NCBI GenBank assembly: GCA_963678675.1
Contig: OY783197.1
Location: 778,400 to 842,399, forward strand
Direction of reading: 5' to 3'
DNA from: Xiphydria camelus
Taxonomy: Eukaryota; Arthropoda; Insecta; Hymenoptera; Xiphydriidae
DNA: 64,000 bases
Shown here: positions 49,901-63,200 of the stretch, in pieces
Numbering within the stretch: position 1 is the stretch's first letter
How the letters are laid out: each line of letters begins with the position of its first letter
Translations under genes and position numbers: made by a program
The notes under the pieces: model-generated
The model's database searches: none
What the model was told of the DNA's origin: nothing
Seen by the model: only the letters and a program-made list of their open reading frames with translations

Positions 49901-52900
49901 TCTTACTGTAGGTCTCTATAATAAGAATCTAGTAGGATTAAATACTTATACAAATTTTATAATAGAATTCTATAATAAGAATCTTACTGTAGGACTCTAT
50001 ATATGAATATAATAGGATTAAATACTTATAAAAATTTTATAATAGAATTCTATAATAAGAATCTTACTGTAGGACTCTATATATGAATATAATAGGATTA
50101 AATACTTATAAAAATTTTATAATAGAATTCTATAATAAAAATCTTACTGTAGGACTCTATATATGAATCTAATAGGATTAAATACTTATAAAAATTTTAT
50201 AATAGGATTCTATAATAAGAATCTATAGTAGGATTCAATACTTATAGAAATTTTATAATAGGATTCTATAATAAGAATCTTACTGTAGGACTCTATAATA
50301 AGAATCTAATAGGATTCTATACTTATAAAAATTTTATAATAGAATTTTATAATAAGAATCTTACTGTAGGTCTCTATAATAAGAATCTAGTAGGATTAAA
50401 TACTTATACAAATTTTATAATAGAATTCTATAATAAGAATCTTACTGTAGGACTCTATATATGAATATAATAGGATTAAATACTTATAAAAATTTTATAA
50501 TAGAATTCTATAATAAGAATCTAGTAGGATTCAATACTTGTAGAAATTTTATAATAGGATTCTATAATAAGAATCTTACTGTAGGACTCTATATATGAAT
50601 ATAATAGGATTAAATACTTATAAAAATTTTATAATAGAATTCTATAATAAGAATCTTACTGTAGGTCTCTATAATAAGAATCTAGTAGGATTAAATACTT
50701 ATACAAATTTTATAATAGAATTCTATAATAAGAATCTTACTGTAGGACTCTATATATGAATATAATAGGATTAAATACTTATAAAAATTTTATAATAGAA
50801 TTCTATAATAAGAATCTTACTGTAGGACTCTATATATGAATATAATAGGATTAAATACTTATAAAAATTTTATAATAGAATTCTATAATAAGAATCTTAC
50901 TGTAGGACTCTATGATAAGAATCTATAGTAGGATTCAATACTTATAAAAATTTTATAATAGAATTCTATAATAAGAATCTTATAGTAGGACTCTATATAT
51001 GAATATAATAGGATTAAATACTTATAAAAATTTTATAATAGAATTCTATAATAAGAATCTTACTGTAGGACTCTATATATGAATATAATAGGATTAAATA
51101 CTTATAAAAATTTTATAATAGAATTCTATAATAAGAATCTTAGTGTAGGACTCTATATATGAATATAATAGGATTAAATACTTATAAAAATTTTATAACA
51201 GAATTCTATAATAAGAATCTTACTGTAGGACTCTATATATGAATATAATAGGATTAAATACTTATAAAAATTTTATAATAGAATTCTATAATAAGAATCT
51301 TAGTGTAGGACTCTATAATAAGAATCTAATAGGATTAAATACTTATAAAAATTTTATAATAGAATTCTATAATAAGAATCTAGTAGGATTAAATACTTAT
51401 AAAAATTTTATAATAGAATTCTATAATAAGAATCTAGTAGGATTAAATACTTTTAAAAATTTTATAATAGAATTCTATAATAATAATCAAATAATAACTT
51501 TATAAATTAATCTGATAATAGGACTTTATTTAATAATCTATAATAATAGGATTCTATACTTATAAACATTTTATAATAGAATTCTATAATAAGAATCTTA
51601 CTGTAGGACTCTATATATGAATATAATAGGATTAAATACTTATAAAAATTTTATAATAGAATTCTATAATAAGAATCTTACTGTAGGACTCTATATATGA
51701 ATATAATAGGATTAAATACTTATAAAAATTTTATAATAGGATTCTATAATAAAAATCTAGTAGGATTAAATACTTATAAAAATTTTATAATAGAATTCTA
51801 TAATAAGAATCTTACTGTAGGACTCTGTATATGAATATAATAGGATTAAATACTTATAAAAATTTTATAATAGAATTCTATAATAAGAATCTTACTGTAG
51901 GACTCTATGATAAGAATCTATAGTAGGATTCAATACTTATAAAAATTTTATAATAGAATTCTATAATAAGAATCTTATAGTAGGACTCTATATATGAATA
52001 TAATAGGATTAAATACTTATAAAAATTTTATAATAGAATTCTATAATAAGAATCTTACTGTAGGACTCTATATATGAATATAATAGGATTAAATACTTAT
52101 AAAAATTTTATAATAGAATTCTATAATAAGAATCTTAGTGTAGGACTCTATATATGAATATAATAGGATTAAATACTTATAAAAATTTTATAACAGAATT
52201 CTATAATAAGAATCTTACTGTAGGACTCTATATATGAATATAATAGGATTAAATACTTATAAAAATTTTATAATAGAATTCTATAATAAGAATCTTAGTG
52301 TAGGACTCTATATATGAATATAATAGGATTAAATACTTATAAAAATTTTATAATAGAATTCTATAATAAGAATCTAGTAGGATTAAATACTTATAAAAAT
52401 TTTATAATAGAATTCTATAATAAGAATCTAGTAGGATTAAATACTTTTAAAAATTTTATAATAGAATTCTATAATAATAATCAAATAATAACTTTATAAA
52501 TTAATCTGATAATAGGACTTTATTTAATAATCTATAATAATAGGATTCTATACTTATAAACATTTTATAATAGAATTCTATAATAAGAATCTTACTGTAG
52601 GACTCTATATATGAATATAATAGGATTAAATACTTATAAAAATTTTATAATAGGATTCTATAATAAGAATCTTACTGTAGGACTCTATATATGAATATAA
52701 TAGGATTAAATACTTATAAAAATCTTATAATAGAATTCTATAATAAGAATCTCACTGTAGGACTCTATATATGAATCTAGTAGGATTAAATACGTATAAA
52801 AATTTTATAATAGGATTCTATAATAAGAATCTTACTGTAGGACTCTATATATGAATATAATAGGATTAAATACTTATACAAATTTTATAATAGAATTCTA

Positions 52901-55900
52901 TAATAAGAATCTTACTGTAGGACTCTATATATGAATATAATAGGATTAAATACTTATAAAAATTTTATAATAGAATTCTATAATAAGAATCTTACTGTAG
53001 GACTCTATAATAAGAATCTATAGTAGGATTAAATACTTATAAAAATTTTATAATAGAATTCTATAATAAGAATCTTACTGTAGGACTCTATAATAAGAAT
53101 CTATAGTAGGATTCAATACTTATAAAAATTTTATAATAGAATTCTATAATAAGAATCTTATAGTAGGACTCTATATATGAATATAATAGGATTAAATACT
53201 TATAAAAATTTTATAATAGAATTCTATAATAAGAATCTTAGTGTAGGACTCTATATATGAATATAATAGGATTAAATACTTATAAAAATTTTATAATAGA
53301 ATTCTATAATAAGAATCTTATAGTAGGACTCTATTATAAGAATCTATAGTAGGATTCAATACTTATAAAAATTTTATAATAGGATTCTATAATAAGAATC
53401 TTACTGTAGGACTCTATTATAAGAATCTATAGTAGGATTCAATACTTATAAAAATTTTATAATAGAATTCTATAATAAGAATCTTATAGTAGGACTCTAT
53501 ATATGAATATAATAGGATTCTATACTTATAAAAATTTTATAATAGAATTCTATAATAAGAATCTCACTGTAGGACTCTATATATGAATCTAGTAGGATTA
53601 AATACGTATAAAAATTTTATAATAGGATTCTATAATAAGAATCTTACTGTAGGACTCTATATATGAATATAATAGGATTAAATACTTATACAAATTTTAT
53701 AATAGAATTCTATAATAAGAATCTTACTGTAGGACTCTATAATAAGAATCTATAGTAGGATTAAATACTTATAAAAATTTTATAATAGAATTCTATAATA
53801 AGAATCTTACTGTAGGACTCTATAATAAGAATCTATAGTAGGATTCAATACTTATAAAAATTTTATAATAGGATTCTATAATAAGAATCTTACTGTAGGA
53901 CTCTATTATAAGAATCTATAGTAGGATTCAATACTTATACAAATTTTATAATAGAATTCTATAATAAGAATCTTACTGTAGGACTCTATAATAAGAATCT
54001 ATAGTAGGATTAAATACTTATAAAATTTTTATAATAGAATTCTATAATAAGAATCTTATAGTAGGACTCTATATATGAATATAATAGGATTCTATACTTA
54101 TAAAAATTCTATAATAAGAATCTAGTAGGATTAAATACTTATAAAAATCTTATAATAGGATTCTATAATATGAATCTAATAGGATTAAATACTTATAAAA
54201 ATTTTATAATAGGATTCTATAATAAGAATCTTACTGTAGGACTCTATTATAAGAATCTATAGTAGGATTCAATACTTATAAAAATTTTATAATAGAATTC
54301 TATAATAAGAATCTTAGTGTAGGACTCTATAATAAGAATCTATAGTAGGATTCAATACTTATAAAAATTTTATAATAGAATTCTATAATAAGAATCTTAT
54401 AGTAGGACTCTATATATGAATATAATAGGATTAAATACTTATAAAAATTTTATAATAGAATTCTATAATAAGAATCTTATAGTAGGACTCTATTATAAGA
54501 ATCTATAGTAGGATTCAATACTTATAAAAATTTTATAATAGGATTCTATAATAAGAATCTTACTGTAGGACTCTGTATATGAATATAATAGGATTAAATA
54601 CTTATAAAAATTTTATAATAGGATTCTATAATAAGAATCTTACTGTAGGACTCTGTATATGAATATAATAGGATTAAATACTTATAAAAATTTTATAATA
54701 GGATTCTATAATAAGAATCTTACTGTAGGACTCTATATATGAATATAATAGGATTAAATACTTATAAAAATTTTATAATAGAATTCTATAATAAGAATCT
54801 ATAGTAGGATTCAATACTTATACAAATTTTATAATAGAATTCTATAATAAGAATCTTACTGTAGGACTCTATATATGAATATAATAGGATTAAATACTTA
54901 TAAAAATTTTATAATAGAATTCTATAATAAGAATCTATAGTAGGATTCAATACTTATACAAATTTTATAATAGAATTCTATAATAAGAATCTTACTGTAG
55001 GACTCTATGATAAGAATCTATAGTAGGATTCAATACTTATAAAAATTTTATAATAGGATTCTATAATAAGAATCTTACTGTAGGACTCTATGATAAGAAT
55101 CTATAGTAGGATTCAATACTTATAAAAATTTTATAATAGAATTCTATAATAAGAATCTTAGTGTAGGACTCTATAATAAGAATCTATAGTAGGATTCAAT
55201 ACTTATAAAAATTTTATAATAGAATTCTATAATAAGAATCTTATAGTAGGACTCTATATATGAATATAATAGGATTAAATACTTATAAAAATTTTATAAT
55301 AGAATTCTATAATAAGAATCTTATAGTAGGACTCTATTATAAGAATCTATAGTAGGATTCAATACTTATAAAAATTTTATAATAGGATTCTATAATAAGA
55401 ATCTTACTGTAGGACTCTGTATATGAATATAATAGGATTAAATACTTATAAAAATTTTATAATAGGATTCTATAATAAGAATCTTACTGTAGGACTCTAT
55501 TATAAGAATCTATAGTAGGATTCAATACTTATACAAATTTTATAATAGAATTCTATAATAAGAATCTTACTGTAGGACTCTATATATGAATATAATAGGA
55601 TTAAATACTTATACAAATTTTATAATAGAATTCTGTAATAAGAATCTTATAGTAGGACTCTATATATGAATATAATAGGATTAAATACTTATAAAAATTT
55701 TATAATAGAATTCTATAATAAGAATCTATAGTAGGATTCAATACTTATAAAAATTTTATAATAGAATTCTATAATAAGAATCTTATAGTAGGACTCTATA
55801 TATGAATATAATAGGATTAAATACTTGTAAAAATTTTGTAATAGAATTGTATAATAATAATCAAATAATAACTCTCTATAAATGAATCTGATAATAGCAC

Positions 55901-57220
55901 TTTATTTAATAATCTAATAATAGGATTCTATACTTATAAACATTTTATAATAGAATTCTATAATAAGAATCTTATAGTAGGACTCTATATATGAATATAA
56001 TAGGATTAAATACTTATAAAAATTTTATAATAGAATTCTATAATAAGAATCTTACTGTAGGACTCTATAATAAGAATCTATAGTAGGATTAAATACTTAT
56101 AAAAATTTTATAATAGAATTCTATAATAAGAATCTTACTGTAGGACTCTATATATGAATATAATAGGATTAAATACTTATAAAAATTTTATAATAGAATT
56201 CTGTAATAAGAATCTTATAGTAGGACTCTATATATGAATATAATAGGATTAAATACTTATAAAAATTTTATAATAGAATTCTATAATAAGAATCTTACTG
56301 TAGGACTCTATATATGAATATAATAGGATTAAATACTTATAAAAATTTTATAATAGAATTCTATAATAAGAATCTTACTGTAGGACTCTATAATAAGAAT
56401 CTATAGTAGGATTCAATACTTATAAAAATTTTATAATAGGATTCTATAATAAGAATCTTACTGTAGGACTCTATATATGAATATAATAGGATTAAATACT
56501 TATAAAAATTTTATAATAGAATTCTATAATAAGAATCTTACTGTAGGTCTCTATAATAAGAATCTAGTAGGATTAAATACTTATAAAAATTTTATAATAG
56601 AATTCTATAATAAGAATCTTACTGTAGGACTCTATATATGAATATAATAGGATTAAATACTTATAAAAATTTTATAATAGAATTCTATAATAAGAATCTT
56701 ACTGTAGGACTCTATGATAAGAATCTATAGTAGGATTCAATACTTATAAAAATTTTATAATAGAATTCTATAATAAGAATCTTAGTGTAGGACTCTATAT
56801 ATGAATATAATAGGATTAAATACTTATAAAAATTTTATAACAGAATTCTATAATAAGAATCTTACTGTAGGACTCTATATATGAATATAATAGGATTAAA
56901 TACTTATAAAAATTTTATAATAGAATTCTATAATAAGAATCTTAGTGTAGGACTCTATAATAAGAATCTAATAGGATTAAATACTTATAAAAATTTTATA
57001 ATAGAATTCTATAATAAGAATCTAGTAGGATTAAATACTTATAAAAATTTTATAATAGAATTCTATAATAAGAATCTTACTGTAGGACTCTATATATGAA
57101 TATAATAGGATTAAATACTTATAAAAATTTTATAATAGAATTCTATAATAAGAATCTTATAGTAGGACTCTATATATGAATATAATAGGATTAAATACTT
57201 ATAAAAATTTTATAATAGGA
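34981..57220 (+). repeat. 9003-bp higher-order satellite repeat
   Basis: Landmarks repeat at exactly 9003 bp: 38,875/47,878/56,881; 40,301/49,304; 42,236/51,239; 43,311/52,314; and a divergent monomer at 37,851/46,854/55,857. Rare variants travel with them, such as ATAACAATTTT near 40,702/49,705 and CTTGTAGAAATT near 41,533/50,536. I found no substitution at the landmarks I compared by eye. About 2.1 periods are covered with this exact lag (roughly 37.85-57.2 kb). Left of this, the unit is aligned with an additional 648 bp in its first copy. Confidence 0.9.
37203..37850 (+). repeat. 648-bp (8 x 81) duplication inside the first 9003-bp unit
   Basis: The divergent monomer starting ATAATCAAATAATAACTCTC at 37,203 recurs at 37,851, and the sequence between is repeated (37,203-37,850 with 37,851 onwards). 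The later units at 46.8, 55.8 and 59.9 kb have only one such monomer at this place. The first unit is therefore one eight-monomer block longer. Confidence 0.85.
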
Positions 57221-60200
57221 TTCTATAATAAGAATCTTACTGTAGGACTCTATGATAAGAATCTATAGTAGGATTCAATACTTATAAAAATTTTATAATA
57301 GAATTCTATAATAAGAATCTTATAGTAGGACTCTATATATGAATATAATAGGATTAAATACTTATAAAAATTTTATAATAGAATTCTATAATAAGAATCT
57401 TACTGTAGGTCTCTATAATAAGAATCTAGTAGGATTAAATACTTATACAAATTTTATAATAGAATTCTATAATAAGAATCTTACTGTAGGACTCTATATA
57501 TGAATATAATAGGATTAAATACTTATAAAAATTTTATAATAGAATTCTATAATAAGAATCTTACTGTAGGACTCTATATATGAATATAATAGGATTAAAT
57601 ACTTATAAAAATTTTATAATAGAATTCTATAATAAAAATCTAGTAGGATTAAATACTTATAAAAATTTTATAATATAATTCTATAATAAGAATCTTACTG
57701 TAGGACTCTATATATGAATATAATAGGATTAAATACTTATAAAAATCTTATAATAGAATTCTATAATAAGAATCTTACTGTAGGACTCTATAATAAGAAT
57801 CTAATAGGATTAAATACTTATAAAAATTTTATAATAGGATTCTATAATAAGAATCTTAGTGTAGGACTCTATAATAAGAATCTAATAGGATTAAATACTT
57901 ATAAAAATTTTATAATAGAATTCTATAATAAGAATCTTACTGTAGGACTCTATATATGAATATAATAGGATTAAATACTTATAAAAATTTTATAATAGAA
58001 TTCTATAATAAGAATCTTACTGTAGGACTCTATAATAAGAATCTAGTAGGATTCTATACTTATAAACATTTTATAATAGAATTCTATAATAAGAATCTTA
58101 TAGTAGGACTCTATATATGAATATAATAGGATTCTATACTTATAAAAATTCTATAATAAGAATCTAGTAGGATTAAATACTTATAAAAATCTTATAATAG
58201 GATTCTATAATATGAATCTAATAGGATTAAATACTTATAAAAATTTTATAATAGGATTCTATAATAAGAATCTTACTGTAGGACTCTATTATAAGAATCT
58301 ATAGTAGGATTCAATACTTATAAAAATTTTATAATAGAATTCTATAATAAGAATCTTAGTGTAGGACTCTATAATAAGAATCTATAGTAGGATTCAATAC
58401 TTATAAAAATTTTATAATAGAATTCTATAATAAGAATCTTATAGTAGGACTCTATATATGAATATAATAGGATTAAATACTTATAAAAATTTTATAATAG
58501 AATTCTATAATAAGAATCTTATAGTAGGACTCTATTATAAGAATCTATAGTAGGATTCAATACTTATAAAAATTTTATAATAGGATTCTATAATAAGAAT
58601 CTTACTGTAGGACTCTGTATATGAATATAATAGGATTAAATACTTATAAAAATTTTATAATAGGATTCTATAATAAGAATCTTACTGTAGGACTCTGTAT
58701 ATGAATATAATAGGATTAAATACTTATAAAAATTTTATAATAGGATTCTATAATAAGAATCTTACTGTAGGACTCTATATATGAATATAATAGGATTAAA
58801 TACTTATAAAAATTTTATAATAGAATTCTATAATAAGAATCTATAGTAGGATTCAATACTTATACAAATTTTATAATAGAATTCTATAATAAGAATCTTA
58901 CTGTAGGACTCTATATATGAATATAATAGGATTAAATACTTATAAAAATTTTATAATAGAATTCTATAATAAGAATCTATAGTAGGATTCAATACTTATA
59001 CAAATTTTATAATAGAATTCTATAATAAGAATCTTACTGTAGGACTCTATGATAAGAATCTATAGTAGGATTCAATACTTATAAAAATTTTATAATAGGA
59101 TTCTATAATAAGAATCTTACTGTAGGACTCTATGATAAGAATCTATAGTAGGATTCAATACTTATAAAAATTTTATAATAGAATTCTATAATAAGAATCT
59201 TAGTGTAGGACTCTATAATAAGAATCTATAGTAGGATTCAATACTTATAAAAATTTTATAATAGAATTCTATAATAAGAATCTTATAGTAGGACTCTATA
59301 TATGAATATAATAGGATTAAATACTTATAAAAATTTTATAATAGAATTCTATAATAAGAATCTTATAGTAGGACTCTATTATAAGAATCTATAGTAGGAT
59401 TCAATACTTATAAAAATTTTATAATAGGATTCTATAATAAGAATCTTACTGTAGGACTCTGTATATGAATATAATAGGATTAAATACTTATAAAAATTTT
59501 ATAATAGGATTCTATAATAAGAATCTTACTGTAGGACTCTATTATAAGAATCTATAGTAGGATTCAATACTTATACAAATTTTATAATAGAATTCTATAA
59601 TAAGAATCTTACTGTAGGACTCTATATATGAATATAATAGGATTAAATACTTATACAAATTTTATAATAGAATTCTGTAATAAGAATCTTATAGTAGGAC
59701 TCTATATATGAATATAATAGGATTAAATACTTATAAAAATTTTATAATAGAATTCTATAATAAGAATCTATAGTAGGATTCAATACTTATAAAAATTTTA
59801 TAATAGAATTCTATAATAAGAATCTTATAGTAGGACTCTATATATGAATATAATAGGATTAAATACTTGTAAAAATTTTGTAATAGAATTGTATAATAAT
59901 AATCAAATAATAACTCTCTATAAATGAATCTGATAATAGCACTTTATTTAATAATCTAATAATAGGATTCTATACTTATAAACATTTTATAATAGAATTC
60001 TATAATAAGAATCTTATAGTAGGACTCTATATATGAATATAATAGGATTAAATACTTATAAAAATTTTATAATAGAATTCTATAATAAGAATCTTACTGT
60101 AGGACTCTATAATAAGAATCTATAGTAGGATTAAATACTTATAAAAATTTTATAATAGAATTCTATAATAAGAATCTTACTGTAGGACTCTATATATGAA

Positions 60201-63200
60201 TATAATAGGATTAAATACTTATAAAAATTTTATAATAGAATTCTGTAATAAGAATCTTATAGTAGGACTCTATATATGAATATAATAGGATTAAATACTT
60301 ATAAAAATTTTATAATAGAATTCTATAATAAGAATCTTACTGTAGGACTCTATATATGAATATAATAGGATTAAATACTTATAAAAATTTTATAATAGAA
60401 TTCTATAATAAGAATCTTACTGTAGGACTCTATAATAAGAATCTATAGTAGGATTCAATACTTATAAAAATTTTATAATAGGATTCTATAATAAGAATCT
60501 TACTGTAGGACTCTATATATGAATATAATAGGATTAAATACTTATAAAAATTTTATAATAGAATTCTATAATAAGAATCTTACTGTAGGTCTCTATAATA
60601 AGAATCTAGTAGGATTAAATACTTATAAAAATTTTATAATAGAATTCTATAATAAGAATCTTACTGTAGGACTCTATATATGAATATAATAGGATTAAAT
60701 ACTTATAAAAATTTTATAATAGAATTCTATAATAAGAATCTTACTGTAGGACTCTATGATAAGAATCTATAGTAGGATTCAATACTTATAAAAATTTTAT
60801 AATAGAATTCTATAATAAGAATCTTAGTGTAGGACTCTATATATGAATATAATAGGATTAAATACTTATAAAAATTTTATAACAGAATTCTATAATAAGA
60901 ATCTTACTGTAGGACTCTATATATGAATATAATAGGATTAAATACTTATAAAAATTTTATAATAGAATTCTATAATAAGAATCTTAGTGTAGGACTCTAT
61001 AATAAGAATCTAATAGGATTAAATACTTATAAAAATTTTATAATAGAATTCTATAATAAGAATCTAGTAGGATTAAATACTTATAAAAATTTTATAATAG
61101 AATTCTATAATAAGAATCTTACTGTAGGACTCTATATATGAATATAATAGGATTAAATACTTATAAAAATTTTATAATAGAATTCTATAATAAGAATCTT
61201 ATAGTAGGACTCTATATATGAATATAATAGGATTAAATACTTATAAAAATTTTATAATAGGATTCTATAATAAGAATCTTACTGTAGGACTCTATATATG
61301 AATATAATAGGATTAAATACTTATAAAAATCTTATAATAGAATTCTATAATAAGAATCTTACTGTAGGACTCTATAATAAGAATCTAATAGGATTCTATA
61401 CTTATAAAAATTTTATAATAGAATTTTATAATAAGAATCTTACTGTAGGTCTCTATAATAAGAATCTAGTAGGATTAAATACTTATACAAATTTTATAAT
61501 AGAATTCTATAATAAGAATCTTACTGTAGGACTCTATATATGAATATAATAGGATTAAATACTTATAAAAATTTTATAATAGAATTCTGTAATAAGAATC
61601 TTACTGTAGGACTCTATATATGAATATAATAGGATTAAATACTTATAACAATTTTATAATAGAATTCTATAATAAGAATCTTACTGTAGGACTCTATGAT
61701 AAGAATCTATAGTAGGATTCAATACTTATAAAAATTTTATAATAGAATTCTATAATAAGAATCTTATAGTAGGACTCTATATATGAATATAATAGGATTA
61801 AATACTTATAAAAATTTTATAATAGAATTCTATAATAAGAATCTTACTGTAGGTCTCTATAATAAGAATCTAGTAGGATTAAATACTTATACAAATTTTA
61901 TAATAGAATTCTATAATAAGAATCTTACTGTAGGACTCTATATATGAATATAATAGGATTAAATACTTATAAAAATTTTATAATAGAATTCTATAATAAG
62001 AATCTTACTGTAGGACTCTATATATGAATATAATAGGATTAAATACTTATAAAAATTTTATAATAGAATTCTATAATAAAAATCTTACTGTAGGACTCTA
62101 TATATGAATCTAATAGGATTAAATACTTATAAAAATTTTATAATAGGATTCTATAATAAGAATCTATAGTAGGATTCAATACTTATAGAAATTTTATAAT
62201 AGGATTCTATAATAAGAATCTTACTGTAGGACTCTATAATAAGAATCTAATAGGATTCTATACTTATAAAAATTTTATAATAGAATTTTATAATAAGAAT
62301 CTTACTGTAGGTCTCTATAATAAGAATCTAGTAGGATTAAATACTTATACAAATTTTATAATAGAATTCTATAATAAGAATCTTACTGTAGGACTCTATA
62401 TATGAATATAATAGGATTAAATACTTATAAAAATTTTATAATAGAATTCTATAATAAGAATCTTACTGTAGGACTCTATATATGAATATAATAGAATTCT
62501 ATAATAAGAATCTTACTGTAGGACTCTATATATGAATATAATAGGATTAAATACTTATAAAAATCTTATAATAGAATTCTATAATAAGAATCTTACTGTA
62601 GGACTCTATAATAAGAATCTAATAGGATTCTATACTTATAAAAATTTTATAATAGAATTCTATAATAAGAATCTTACTGTAGGACTCTATAATAAGAATC
62701 TAATAGGATTCTATACTTATAAAAATTTTATAATAGAATTCTATAATAAGAATCTTACTGTAGGACTCTATATATGAATATAATAGAATTCTATAATAAG
62801 AATCTTACTGTAGGACTCTATATATGAATATAATAGGATTAAATACTTATAAAAGTTTTATAATAGGATTCTATAATAAAAATCTTACTGTAGGACTCTA
62901 TTATAAGAATCTATAGTAGGATTAAATAATTATAAAAATTTTATAATAGAATTCTATAATAAGAATCTTACTGTAGGACTCTATATATGAATATAATAGG
63001 ATTAAATACTTATAAAAATTTTATAATAGAATTCTATAATAAGAATCTTACTGTAGGACTCTATATATGAATATAATAGGATTAAATACTTATAAAAATT
63101 TTATAACAGAATTCTATAATAAGAATCTTACTGTAGGACTCTATATATGAATATAATAGGATTAAATACTTATAAAAATTTTATAATAGAATTCTATAAT

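Noticed and set aside
19999..62777. Many open frames of 61-108 codons with MNIIGLNTYKN and EFYNKNL repeats inside the array.
   Set aside because: They arise because the 81- and 54-bp forms are multiples of three and keep the frame until an 80-bp monomer breaks it. The same monomers are non-coding elsewhere, and no independent coding signal exists.
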